This document shows positions 9,144 to 16,129 of a stretch of DNA of 64,000 nt, piece after piece. This DNA comes from Hugenholtzia roseola DSM 9546 (GTDB lineage Bacteria; Bacteroidota; Bacteroidia; Cytophagales; Bernardetiaceae), in NCBI RefSeq assembly GCF_000422585.1, contig NZ_KE383883.1, positions 62,001 through 126,000 on the forward strand, written 5' to 3'. The notes under the pieces were generated by a model. It was not told where the DNA came from. It did no database searches and saw only the letters and a list, made by a program, of their open reading frames with translations. Within the stretch, counting starts at the first letter, position 1, and each line of letters begins with the position of its first letter. A program made the translations under genes and the position numbers.

Positions 9144-9425
9144 ATGATACAAAAATTATATCAAACCCTATCCGCACCTTGGGATTTTATTCGCCTTTTG
9201 CGTTTGGGACTTGCCCTGCTTTTTATAGGTTCGGGCATTTGGGAATCGCAAATGGGTGCGCTCTTTTTAGGTGGTATTTTATTGGTACAAAGTCTGCTCA
9301 ATGTGGGCTGTGGCATGGGTAGTTGCACCCCTGCCGCTCTGCACGAGCAAGCCCAAAAGCAACCAACGGACGCAAAGGCTCAACAGATAGTCTATGAAGA
9401 AGTTTTGCAAAAAAAGTCAAAGTAG
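9144..9425 (+). CDS. Small membrane protein with a CGMGSC motif, in rhodanese cluster
   Basis: 93 residues with one or two hydrophobic segments (LLRLGLALLFIGSGIW and ALFLGGILLVQSLLNVG), then CGMGSC and a soluble charged tail. Small membrane proteins of this kind, with a Cys-Gly-x-Gly-x-Cys end to the last helix, often sit next to rhodanese genes in Bacteroidota. The two cysteines could take part in sulfur transfer or metal binding, but this is inference. No precise family is assigned. Confidence 0.75.
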   Translation: MIQKLYQTLSAPWDFIRLLRLGLALLFIGSGIWESQMGALFLGGILLVQSLLNVGCGMGSCTPAALHEQAQKQPTDAKAQQIVYEEVLQKKSK

Positions 9426-9435
9426 CCGTTTTTAT

Positions 9436-9568
9436 GGCTTGTTTCAAATTTGAACGAAATAAAATTTGGGCAGAACACTTTTTTAGGTCTGAAAGCCCTT
9501 TTTTATTTCAATCTTGTTGCGGACAAGGCAATGCCTTGTCCCTACCTTTGATTTTTAGAATTTAACCT
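9436..9568 (+). repeat. Copy of the dispersed MITE-like repeat (family A), left end missing
   Basis: Begins in GTTTCAAATTTGAACGAAAT, continues with AGGTCTGAAAGCCCTTTTTT and the perfect palindrome GGACAAGGCA-A-TGCCTTGTCC, and ends in ATTTTTAGAATTTAAC, the inner part of the right terminal repeat. Confidence 0.8.
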
Positions 9569-9601
9569 TATTCCCCTCTCCACTCCTTTTTTTCCTTTAT
9601 T

Positions 9602-10069
9602 ATGCAAAAACAAAACTTTTGGACAGGCTTTCAAACGCCTGCCCTTTATCGCAGCCTTGTCTTGGGTCTGATGTTTTCTTTGGTCGTTCATTTGGGCGCG
9701 TGCCAAAAAGCCCCACAAAGCGTTACTACCGAAACAGCCACACAAAAAGGCACAAAAGAAATACTGACCACACCAGATTTTGAGCAAAAATTAGCTGCTA
9801 CCCCACAGGCACAACTTGTAGATGTGCGCACACCTGCCGAATTTGCAAGCGGACACCTTAAAAATGCCGTCAATATTGATGTTAGTAGTTCGGATTTTAA
9901 AGAAAAAGTGGCGAATTTAGACAAAAGCAAGCCTATTTTTGTGTATTGCCGTTCGGGAGCGCGTAGCGGCATGGCAAGTGGCATCTTGCAGGAACTGGGT
10001 TTCACCCAAATCTATGACCTAAGAAATGGTATCGTCGCTTGGCAGGGCGCAGGAAAAGCCGTAGAGTAA
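9602..10069 (+). CDS. Lipoprotein rhodanese (exported sulfurtransferase)
   Basis: 155 residues. The signal sequence ends in a lipobox, VVHLGAC, with Cys34 as the lipidated residue; the mature protein is thus attached to a membrane on the periplasmic side or beyond. One rhodanese domain follows (QLVDVRTPAEFASGHLKNAV) with the active loop CRSGARS (Cys116). It is the third rhodanese in 1.7 kb, the only exported one, and is separated from the other three genes by a repeat copy, so it may have its own promoter. An exported rhodanese could handle thiosulfate, polysulfide or cyanide outside the cytoplasm; the sequence does not decide between them. Confidence 0.9.
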   Translation: MQKQNFWTGFQTPALYRSLVLGLMFSLVVHLGACQKAPQSVTTETATQKGTKEILTTPDFEQKLAATPQAQLVDVRTPAEFASGHLKNAVNIDVSSSDFKEKVANLDKSKPIFVYCRSGARSGMASGILQELGFTQIYDLRNGIVAWQGAGKAVE

Positions 10070-10185
10070 AAGCATCATAAAACAAAGGCATCAGAGCAAA
10101 ATAGTAAAAAACAAGATTTATGTTTTGTTTTGAAAATAAAAAATTTAAAACCAAATATTTTATCAAAACTATTAGTTTTGTGCTG

Positions 10186-10275
10186 CCATTTCAATACAAC
10201 TTCGGACAAGGCAATGCCTTGTCCCTGCATTTGTACCCAATTTTTAGAAACTGTTTTTTTAGAACTTAGCACCAT
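10186..10275 (+). repeat. Degenerate copy of the dispersed MITE-like repeat (family A)
   Basis: Contains CATTTCAATACAACTTC, the perfect palindrome GGACAAGGCA-A-TGCCTTGTCC, and a diverged right end (TTTTTAGAACTTAGCACCAT). The left half (from about 10120) is only weakly similar. Confidence 0.65.
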
Positions 10276-10299
10276 TTTGAAAAGGCAAAATCCTGCCTT

Positions 10300-10767
10300 T
10301 CACAACTCTAATTTGCGAAGCAGGCGCACCATTCTATCTACGCGCTCTGCCTCTGTTGGGGCTGCAAAAAGATAATCGAGGCTTTTTTCTTTTTCCAAAT
10401 CCGAAAGCCGCGCAAAAATCGCCGCCGCCTCTGGTGCATGCTGCAAACAGGCTTGCCAAGTTTCTAAAAAATCCTGCGGAAAGGCAAAAGGATAAAGTCG
10501 CAATTCTACCCAATCTCCTGCTTTTTTACCCAATTTTTTGCGCAAAGCTGCCCCCAAAGGCAGAAAAAGACGACCGCCTCCCATGGGCATCAGACGACAA
10601 TGTGGCAAGGTGAGCGCGTCTATTTGTCCCATAGCACGCACCCAACCAAAAGAAGCCCTTGGGTTTTGTGGCACTTGGGGCAAGTAAAGGTAATGCCAAC
10701 CGCCTTTGCCCTCGAATTTTTCAATGCAAAAACTGCCTTCTACCAATGTTTTTTCATTTGATACCAT
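10300..10767 (-). CDS. DUF1905 / YdeI-OmpD-associated domain protein
   Basis: 155 residues with two parts. The N-terminal half is a DUF1905 beta barrel (GSFCIEKFEGKGGWHYLYLP, then MPMGGGRLFLPLGAALRKKLG and WVELRLYPF). The C-terminal half is a helical YdeI-like (OmpD-associated) segment with AIFARLSDLEKEKSLDYLFA and a run of basic residues at the end. Proteins of this type are cytoplasmic and of unknown biochemical function; some have been linked to bacteriocin or peptide sensitivity. Single gene, transcribed away from a candidate small RNA gene whose terminator lies 43 bases upstream of the start. Confidence 0.8.
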   Translation of the reverse strand: MVSNEKTLVEGSFCIEKFEGKGGWHYLYLPQVPQNPRASFGWVRAMGQIDALTLPHCRLMPMGGGRLFLPLGAALRKKLGKKAGDWVELRLYPFAFPQDFLETWQACLQHAPEAAAIFARLSDLEKEKSLDYLFAAPTEAERVDRMVRLLRKLEL

Positions 10768-10810
10768 ATAGAAACTTTTTTTTAGCTAAAAAATGAAATT
10801 ATATTGCTAC

Positions 10811-10922
10811 AAAAAAAACACTCCAACAAAGCTGGAGTGTTTTTCTACTCACAGCCTAAAATAGATTGCTCTATCCTAAGCCATGATGAAAATGGGCTAC
10901 AAACAATCCTTTTTATCAAAAG
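10811..10922 (-). ncRNA. Candidate structured small RNA, about 112 nt
   Basis: A consensus promoter (10929-10959) and an intrinsic terminator on the same strand delimit a transcript of about 112 nt with no open frame of note. Read on the minus strand, it can fold into three helices before the terminator: a TCCTTTT/AAAAGGA hairpin, a GCC/GGC hairpin, and a 12-bp hairpin (10854-10865 with 10870-10881, including G:U pairs) closed by a GCAA tetraloop, a GNRA loop. The terminator is an 8-bp GC-rich stem, ACACTCCA/TGGAGTGT (10818-10840), followed by eight T on the minus strand. It does not carry the SRP RNA signature and is too short for 6S. It could be free-standing, or a leader that ends before the YdeI-like gene. 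Confidence 0.6.
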
Positions 10923-10928
10923 GACATG

Positions 10929-10959
10929 CAAAGATAGGAAAAAACAATCCAAATGCAAA
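10929..10959 (-). promoter_or_regulatory. Consensus Bacteroidota promoter of the candidate small RNA
   Basis: On the minus strand: TTTG (10956-10959), a 19-base spacer, and TATCTTTG (10929-10936). Predicted start near 10922. Confidence 0.75.
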
Positions 10960-11152
10960 ACGCGCAGGTGCATAAAAGATTAAAAATTTTCAACATCTTG
11001 ACTTTTAGGCACTTATTTCCAAAGAAAATAAGGTATAACCCTTATTTTTTTGCTTTTTGTTCAGCGTTTTGGCTTCCAAAGTTTTTATTTGCAAGCAAGT
11101 TGCATTTTTCTACCACAAAAATAAGAGGCAGCCACCACTTTGTGGAACTTTT

Positions 11153-11196
11153 AAAAAAACAAGACCTCGCCGCTTTAAAATAGCAGCAAGGTCTTG
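11153..11196 (-). terminator. Terminator of the exported protein gene at 11232-12086
   Basis: On the minus strand, CAAGACCTTGCTGC and GCGGCGAGGTCTTG pair across a short A/T loop and are followed by seven T. It lies 36 bases past the stop. Confidence 0.8.
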
Positions 11197-11231
11197 CCCT
11201 TCTTGCCAATTAGTGCCAATTAGCGCAAAAT

Positions 11232-12086
11232 TTAGAGAGCCGCCGTAACAACAACTTTCTGCCATTTGGTCTGCTTGCCTACTTGGGTGCGCAAAAAATA
11301 AGTGCCTGCGCCATATCCGCGCAAATCAATTTGGGTCTGAAAATCGCCTTCTACGGCTTCGCGCATCTCCTCGTGCTGTAAAGCACCCGAATCGCGATAT
11401 AGGGCAATGAATACCGTTTCTTTTTTGATGTCTTTTAGTTTTATATCAAAACTTCCTTCTGATACCTGCGGCGTAATTTGGCAGCGGTTATCGGGCAATG
11501 CTTCTATTTGGTTGTCAGATAGTTGGGTATTGAAGGCTTGCGGTAGCTCGTTGGGGCTTAGGTTTTCGAAGTGAATGGTTTTGATGGCGTAGGTGCTTTT
11601 TTGTCGTGCTTCATCTTCGTCTGTTGGGAAACGGTAGCGATAGCCTCTTGCTTGTTCTTCAATTTGGACATCAATTTGTGGGAAATCTTCAAACATTTCG
11701 GCTACATCTTGAAGGGCATCTTCCATGTCGCGCATGGCAGCTTCTATGTCGGTGCGTAGTTCTTGGGAAAAAGCCTCGCCATCGATTTTAAAGTCGAAGT
11801 CGAAAATGGGTCTTTTGATTTTCCCCTGCTTGCCGCGCCAAATTCTGATGTCGGCAATGTCTTCTAATTCTTCGACATCTACCTGAATATCAAAGTCTTC
11901 TGTTTCATAGACTTCTGTCTTGCCGTCTTTTTCTATCGTAATCTTGACCTTGCGCCTATTTTTTTGAGTAGTGGTAGAATCGGGCGTTTCGTTTTGGCTC
12001 TGTGCTGCCAGTGGCGCGTGAGTGGCGAGGAGAAAAAAGAAGCTACAAAATAGAACGCCTTGTAGGAAAAGAGGTATCATTTTCAT
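11232..12086 (-). CDS. Exported protein with acidic middle region and T9SS-like C-terminal domain
   Basis: 284 residues. A signal peptide (MKMIPLFLQGVLFCSFFFLL, cleavage after APLAAQ) leads into a region rich in Asp/Glu and aromatic residues with no recognised fold. The last 80 residues (SFDIKLKDIKKETVFIALYR ... YGAGTYFLRTQVGKQTKWQK) read like a type A sorting domain: beta strands, the 'aGtYflr' turn and a final strand before the C-terminus. It is thus probably delivered by type IX secretion and attached to the cell surface. A second ATG at 12080 could also be used. Divergent to the next gene. Confidence 0.75.
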   Translation of the reverse strand: MKMIPLFLQGVLFCSFFFLLATHAPLAAQSQNETPDSTTTQKNRRKVKITIEKDGKTEVYETEDFDIQVDVEELEDIADIRIWRGKQGKIKRPIFDFDFKIDGEAFSQELRTDIEAAMRDMEDALQDVAEMFEDFPQIDVQIEEQARGYRYRFPTDEDEARQKSTYAIKTIHFENLSPNELPQAFNTQLSDNQIEALPDNRCQITPQVSEGSFDIKLKDIKKETVFIALYRDSGALQHEEMREAVEGDFQTQIDLRGYGAGTYFLRTQVGKQTKWQKVVVTAAL

Positions 12087-12202
12087 AAGAAATAGAGAAA
12101 AGAATGAGGAATAGCCCTACCCAAAGGGCAAATCGAGGAAATAAAATCGCGAATTTGCATAGAAAGACAAGGCTATTAAACAAAGAGTTGCATCTTTTGC
12201 GT

Positions 12203-12210
12203 TATGTTTG
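12203..12210 (+). promoter_or_regulatory. -7 box of the exported TPR-like gene
   Basis: TATGTTTG, 26 bases upstream of the chosen ATG. No TTTG at the usual distance. Confidence 0.4.
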
Positions 12211-12235
12211 CGAAAAAAAACACAAACAAAACCCA

Positions 12236-12808
12236 ATGCGAATGGTTATCAGAACAGTGCAAACGCTATGCTTCGTTTTTTTTATCGTTTGTCTTCCTAC
12301 CCTTGCCAAAATAGGCGCAATCTCTCCCATGCACAGCACACACACCGACATAGAACAAATCCGCAAGGCTTATTTTTCTGCCACAGACAGCGAGCGCAAG
12401 ACCGAATCGCTTTTGAAAGAAGTACAGAAAAAAAGCGCGACAGACCCTGTGTATCGCGCCTACGAGGGCGCGTGCGAAGCGATTTTGGCAAAATACATGT
12501 GGAGTCCGTATAGCAAATTTGCACAGGTGAATAAGGCGAAAGATTTATTTAAAAAGGCGATTGAGGCTGCCCCCGATAATGCCGAAATCCGCTTTCTGCG
12601 TTTTTCGGTACAACACAATTTGCCCGACTTTCTGCGCAATGAAAGCGATTTTCAGGCTGATAAAAAATTCCTCCTCCAAACCTTTGAACAAAACCAAATC
12701 GAGCTACTTTCGCCCTATCTTATCCAACAAATTGCCACTTTCCTGACCCAATCGGGGCGATACAAACCCGAAGAACGCAAGATTTTTGAAGCCTATCAGA
12801 CCAAATAA
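12236..12808 (+). CDS. Exported helical-repeat protein of unknown function
   Basis: 190 residues from the ATG at 12236. A longer open frame from 12104 would start upstream of the -7 box and is not used. A signal peptide (MRMVIRTVQTLCFVFFIVCL) is followed by an all-helical protein with TPR-like spacing (YRAYEGACEAILAKYMWSPY and KAKDLFKKAIEAAPDNAEIR). Similar small secreted helical proteins occur next to other Cytophagales genes, but no function is known. The gene lies alone between a divergent T9SS cargo gene and rpsP. Confidence 0.7.
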   Translation: MRMVIRTVQTLCFVFFIVCLPTLAKIGAISPMHSTHTDIEQIRKAYFSATDSERKTESLLKEVQKKSATDPVYRAYEGACEAILAKYMWSPYSKFAQVNKAKDLFKKAIEAAPDNAEIRFLRFSVQHNLPDFLRNESDFQADKKFLLQTFEQNQIELLSPYLIQQIATFLTQSGRYKPEERKIFEAYQTK

Positions 12809-12970
12809 AATTTGGCGACCTTAGAAGCAAGCCTTCTCAAAAAACGCTCTTAGGACAAATTTTTTCCCTACTTATGGGCAAATTAGGCTTTCTACCCTAT
12901 ATTTTTTGGTTAGGAAGGCGAAAAAACTTTTGATTTTCAAGCCCTTTTGAGGAACTTTTTTCGGTAAAAG

Positions 12971-13002
12971 TTTGCGTAGGTAGAAAAATGTGCGTACCTT
13001 TG
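12971..13002 (+). promoter_or_regulatory. Consensus promoter of rpsP
   Basis: TTTG (12971-12974), 20-base spacer, TACCTTTG (12995-13002). Predicted start near 13009, giving a leader of about 47 bases. Confidence 0.8.
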
Positions 13003-13055
13003 CAGCCTTATATCTCGAAACAATCAAAAATAGACTTGAATAACACCTCTATCCA

Positions 13056-13607
13056 ATGGCTGTACGTATCAGACTTGCAAGAAGAGGGCGCAAAAAATTA
13101 CCTTTGTACGATGTAATCGTAGCAGATTCCCGAGCGCCACGGGATGGCAAATTCGTAGAAAAAATCGGGACTTACAACCCGCATACTGTCCCTGCTACTA
13201 TTCTTTTAGATGAATCGAAGGCTTTGGATTGGCTCTTGAAAGGAGCGCAACCCAGCGATACGGTTCGTCGCATGCTTTCCTACAAAGGCTTGATGATTCG
13301 CAAACACCTCCAATTAGGAGTGTTGAAAGGTGCGATTCCACAAGAAGTAGCAGACGAGCGTTACCAAGCATGGCTCAATAGCAAAGAAAGCAAAATCCAA
13401 GACCGCGTAAGCAAACTTTCCGAAGAGAAAGAACAAGCGAAAAAAGCGCGTCTGGCTGCTGAAGCTAAAGTTAGCCAAGCTCGTGCGGAAGCCTTGCTCA
13501 AAAAGAAACAAGAAGCCGAAGCTGCACTTGCCGCTGAAATCGCTGCTGCTAAGGGCGAAGAAGAAGGACAAGAAGCCGAAGCCGACTCAAACAATGCCGA
13601 GGCATAA
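13056..13607 (+). CDS. rpsP: 30S ribosomal protein S16 with long charged C-terminal extension
   Basis: The first 80 residues are the S16 fold ([20 protein letters not shown] ... [12 protein letters not shown] ... [20 protein letters not shown]), which binds 16S rRNA in the body of the small subunit. S16 is usually 80-90 residues in other phyla. Here 183 residues are encoded, because a Lys/Glu/Ala-rich tail of about 100 residues follows ([20 protein letters not shown], then an acidic end). Such tails are common in Bacteroidota S16 and probably form a long helix. A consensus promoter precedes the gene and a strong terminator follows; rimM and trmD, which often accompany rpsP, are absent. Confidence 0.96.
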   Translation: MAVRIRLARRGRKKLPLYDVIVADSRAPRDGKFVEKIGTYNPHTVPATILLDESKALDWLLKGAQPSDTVRRMLSYKGLMIRKHLQLGVLKGAIPQEVADERYQAWLNSKESKIQDRVSKLSEEKEQAKKARLAAEAKVSQARAEALLKKKQEAEAALAAEIAAAKGEEEGQEAEADSNNAEA

Positions 13608-13716
13608 GCCCACACGCCACCCAATAGTGGCAGTGCTAAGGTTCTATCTCACGCGCCAAAAAAGCGCGAATTTATAGGCTTAACCCCTACAAGATAATGA
13701 TAGCAAGCACATCATT

Positions 13717-13757
13717 GAAAAAACGCTACTTTTCTCGATAGAAAGGTAGCGTTTTTC
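13717..13757 (+). terminator. Terminator of rpsP
   Basis: AAAAAACGCTAC pairs with GTAGCGTTTTT around an inner TTTCT/AGAAA stem with CGAT loop; T-rich tail follows. Confidence 0.9.
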
Positions 13758-13804
13758 TTTTTTGTTTCAAGCCAAACTTAGGACAAGGTTTAGGACAATG
13801 TAGC

Positions 13805-13852
13805 GCGAAGCTCTAGCTTCGCAAGGCAAACTTGCTATTTGAGCAAGTTTGC
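13805..13852. repeat. Two adjacent perfect hairpins
   Basis: GCGAAGCT-CT-AGCTTCGC (13805-13822), and an 11-bp stem with a five-base loop (13826-13836 with 13842-13852). They lie just past a truncated family A sequence (AAACTTAGGACAAGG) and before the 3' end of htpG. No T run follows, so they are probably repeat remnants rather than terminators. Confidence 0.6.
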
Positions 13853-13876
13853 GCGAAACAGAGCGTTGTATCAAAT

Positions 13877-15700
13877 TTAGACCAAATGCGAAAGGCTACG
13901 CTCGATGAAGTCAGAGAGCGATTTGCCCGAAAGCAAATGTTGTGAGAGCAAAGCCAAATCAAAAGCCTGTTGTGCTAATTTTTGCTGGGTAGCCGCGTCG
14001 GTTTCGGTCGCAATTTTTCTAATGAGGGCATGATTGCCATTGACTACTGCCTGATAAAATTCGGGCATCGCGCCGCCCATCATGGCTGCACCACCGACGT
14101 TCATTTCTTTGAAGCGGCGCATCATTTCCGACTGTGTTATCACAACGGGCATTTCGCTTTCAGGCAGCCCCTCGATGGCAACACTCACCTGACGATTGGC
14201 ACTTTTAGCGGCATTTTGTGTTACTTCTTCAAATACTTTCTTTACAATTTCCTTTTCAGATTCGGAAAGCACCGATTCAAGTGTCTCTGCCTTTTCGATG
14301 AGCTTATCGATGGAATCGGCATCTACGCGCTTGATTTGTAGCTTTTCTTGCTTACTTTCCAGACGTTGGGTAAAATGTGGGTCTATGACAGTATCAAATT
14401 GTAGGACATCATAGCCGCGCTTTTGTGCCGATTGGATATAAGTGTGCTGCTTTTCGGGGTCGGTGGTGTAAAGCAAAACTACTTTTTCGTCTTTGTCAGT
14501 TTGGGCAGCTTTTACCTTTTCTTTGTACTCTTCTAAGGTAAAGTATTGATTTTCAATGTTTTTGAAAAGAATACTTTTTTCTACCTTTTCAAAAAACTTT
14601 TCTTCGGTAACAGCCCCATACTTGACAAAAAGACCGATGTCGTCCCATTTTTGGGCATAATCTTCGCGCTTTTCTTTGAAAAGTTGGTTTAATTTTTCTG
14701 CTACCTTGCTCATGATGTGATTGCTAATCCTACGCACATTGCCATCTGCCTGCAAATAGCTACGTGAAACGTTGAGGGGAATATCAGGCGAATCGAGAAC
14801 ACCATGTAGCAGGGTCAGAAATTCGGGTACAATGTCCTTTACCTCGTCAGTGATAAAGACTTGGCGGCTATAAAGTTGGATTTTGTCGCGCGAAACAGTA
14901 AGGTCTTGGCGCACTTTTGGGAAGTATAAAATCCCCGTTAGATTGAAGGGATAATCTACGTTTAAGTGAATCCAAAAGAGGGGGTCGGGCGAAAAGGGAT
15001 AGAGTTCTTTGTAGAATTTGAGGTAATCTTCGTCTTGCAAGTCGGCGGGTTTTCGTACCCAAAGCGGCTCGGTATTGTTGATGGTATCGCCTTCAAAGAC
15101 GATTTTGATAGGCAGAAACTTGCAATGTTTGTTTAGGATATTGGTCAGACGGGCTTTTTCTAAAAATTCTTCCGAATCAGGTGCAATATGCAAGATAATA
15201 TCCGTACCGCGCTCTTCTTTTTGTGCCTCCTCGATGCTAAAAGACGTAGAGCCTTCACAACTCCAAAGGGCAGCAGGCGCGTCTTGATACGATTTAGTCA
15301 GAATTTCTACCTTTTTAGCGACCATAAAAGCCGAATAAAAGCCCAAGCCGAAGTGTCCGATAATCTCTTTGGTTTGGTCTTTATACTTTTCTACAAATTC
15401 GGTTGCACCCGAAAAAGCAATCTGATTGATGTATTTTTTGATTTCCTCTGCCGTCATGCCGATACCTTTATCGCTGATGGTGAGCGTTTTGGCTTCTTTA
15501 TCGAGCTTGATTTCTACCTGCAACTCACCCAATTCGCCACTGTATTCGCCCAAAGAGGAGAGGCGTTTAATTTTTTGAGTCGCATCTACGGCATTGGCGA
15601 CCAGTTCGCGCAAAAAGATTTCGTTATCAGAGTAGAGGAACTTTTTAATGATAGGGAAAATATTTTCTGTATTAACCGAAAGCGTACCTTGTTCTAACAT
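13877..15700 (-). CDS. htpG: Chaperone protein HtpG (Hsp90 family)
   Basis: 607 residues from the ATG at 15700 (MLEQGTLSVNTENIFPIIKK). The open frame extends to 15799, but those 33 residues have no counterpart in Hsp90. The GHKL ATPase domain shows the usual N, G1 and G2 motifs: RELVANAVDATQK, SDKGIGMTAEEIKKYINQIA and GHFGLGFYSAFMV. The middle and C-terminal dimerisation domains follow. HtpG is cytosolic and assists late folding with DnaK. The gene faces rpsP and is separated from the divergent nadE by a tandem repeat array. Confidence 0.97.
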   Translation of the reverse strand: MLEQGTLSVNTENIFPIIKKFLYSDNEIFLRELVANAVDATQKIKRLSSLGEYSGELGELQVEIKLDKEAKTLTISDKGIGMTAEEIKKYINQIAFSGATEFVEKYKDQTKEIIGHFGLGFYSAFMVAKKVEILTKSYQDAPAALWSCEGSTSFSIEEAQKEERGTDIILHIAPDSEEFLEKARLTNILNKHCKFLPIKIVFEGDTINNTEPLWVRKPADLQDEDYLKFYKELYPFSPDPLFWIHLNVDYPFNLTGILYFPKVRQDLTVSRDKIQLYSRQVFITDEVKDIVPEFLTLLHGVLDSPDIPLNVSRSYLQADGNVRRISNHIMSKVAEKLNQLFKEKREDYAQKWDDIGLFVKYGAVTEEKFFEKVEKSILFKNIENQYFTLEEYKEKVKAAQTDKDEKVVLLYTTDPEKQHTYIQSAQKRGYDVLQFDTVIDPHFTQRLESKQEKLQIKRVDADSIDKLIEKAETLESVLSESEKEIVKKVFEEVTQNAAKSANRQVSVAIEGLPESEMPVVITQSEMMRRFKEMNVGGAAMMGGAMPEFYQAVVNGNHALIRKIATETDAATQQKLAQQAFDLALLSQHLLSGKSLSDFIERSLSHLV

Positions 15701-15826
15701 AATGTAGGATATAAAGCGTGAAGAAAATGAGGAAATGAGAAAAAAGCAAGACCGATTGTAGTCGAAAAAGCACTCGACAAAGACTATTCCAAAGCACACA
15801 AAACCTGCACTTTTGTCAGTTTTTTA

Positions 15827-16020
15827 GTCGTTTGTGGGACACAAACAACGGCAAAATGGCAGTTTAGGTTTTTTAGTCGTTTGTGGGACACAAACAACGG
15901 CGGAGTCATTTGTGGGACACAAACAACGGCGGAGTCATTTGTGAGGACACAAACAACGGCGGAGTCATTTGTGGGACACAAACAACGGCGGAGTCATTTG
16001 TGAGGACACAAACAACGGCG
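15827..16020. repeat. Tandem array of a 29/30-bp hairpin repeat between htpG and nadE
   Basis: Five contiguous units (starts 15876, 15905, 15934, 15964, 15993) and one detached unit at 15827. Each has the form GTCRTTTGTGGGACACAAAC followed by AACGGCGGA. Within the unit, TTTGTG and CACAAA form a hairpin with a short loop. Units alternate between 29 and 30 bases (GGGA against GAGGA), showing that pairs of units were duplicated together. A single relative lies at 33260 in another context, so the unit is a dispersed repeat that expanded here. There are no distinct spacers, so this is not a CRISPR array. Confidence 0.9.
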
Positions 16021-16129
16021 CAAACAATGGCGTGCGAAAAGACCGCGCCGACGGACAACGCCCTCGCCGACGGTTGTATTTTTCCAAAAAAATCGTATCT
16101 TTCGGCTACACACTTTTTATCATCAAGAT

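Noticed and set aside
12087-12235. tRNA or other RNA gene
   Set aside because: No cloverleaf or CCA-type end could be drawn; the region is explained by divergent promoters.
15701-15799. N-terminal extension of HtpG
   Set aside because: Hsp90 begins at MLEQGTLSVNTENIF; the extension has no similarity to the family.
15827-16020. CRISPR-like array
   Set aside because: Units follow each other without unique spacers and no cas gene is near.
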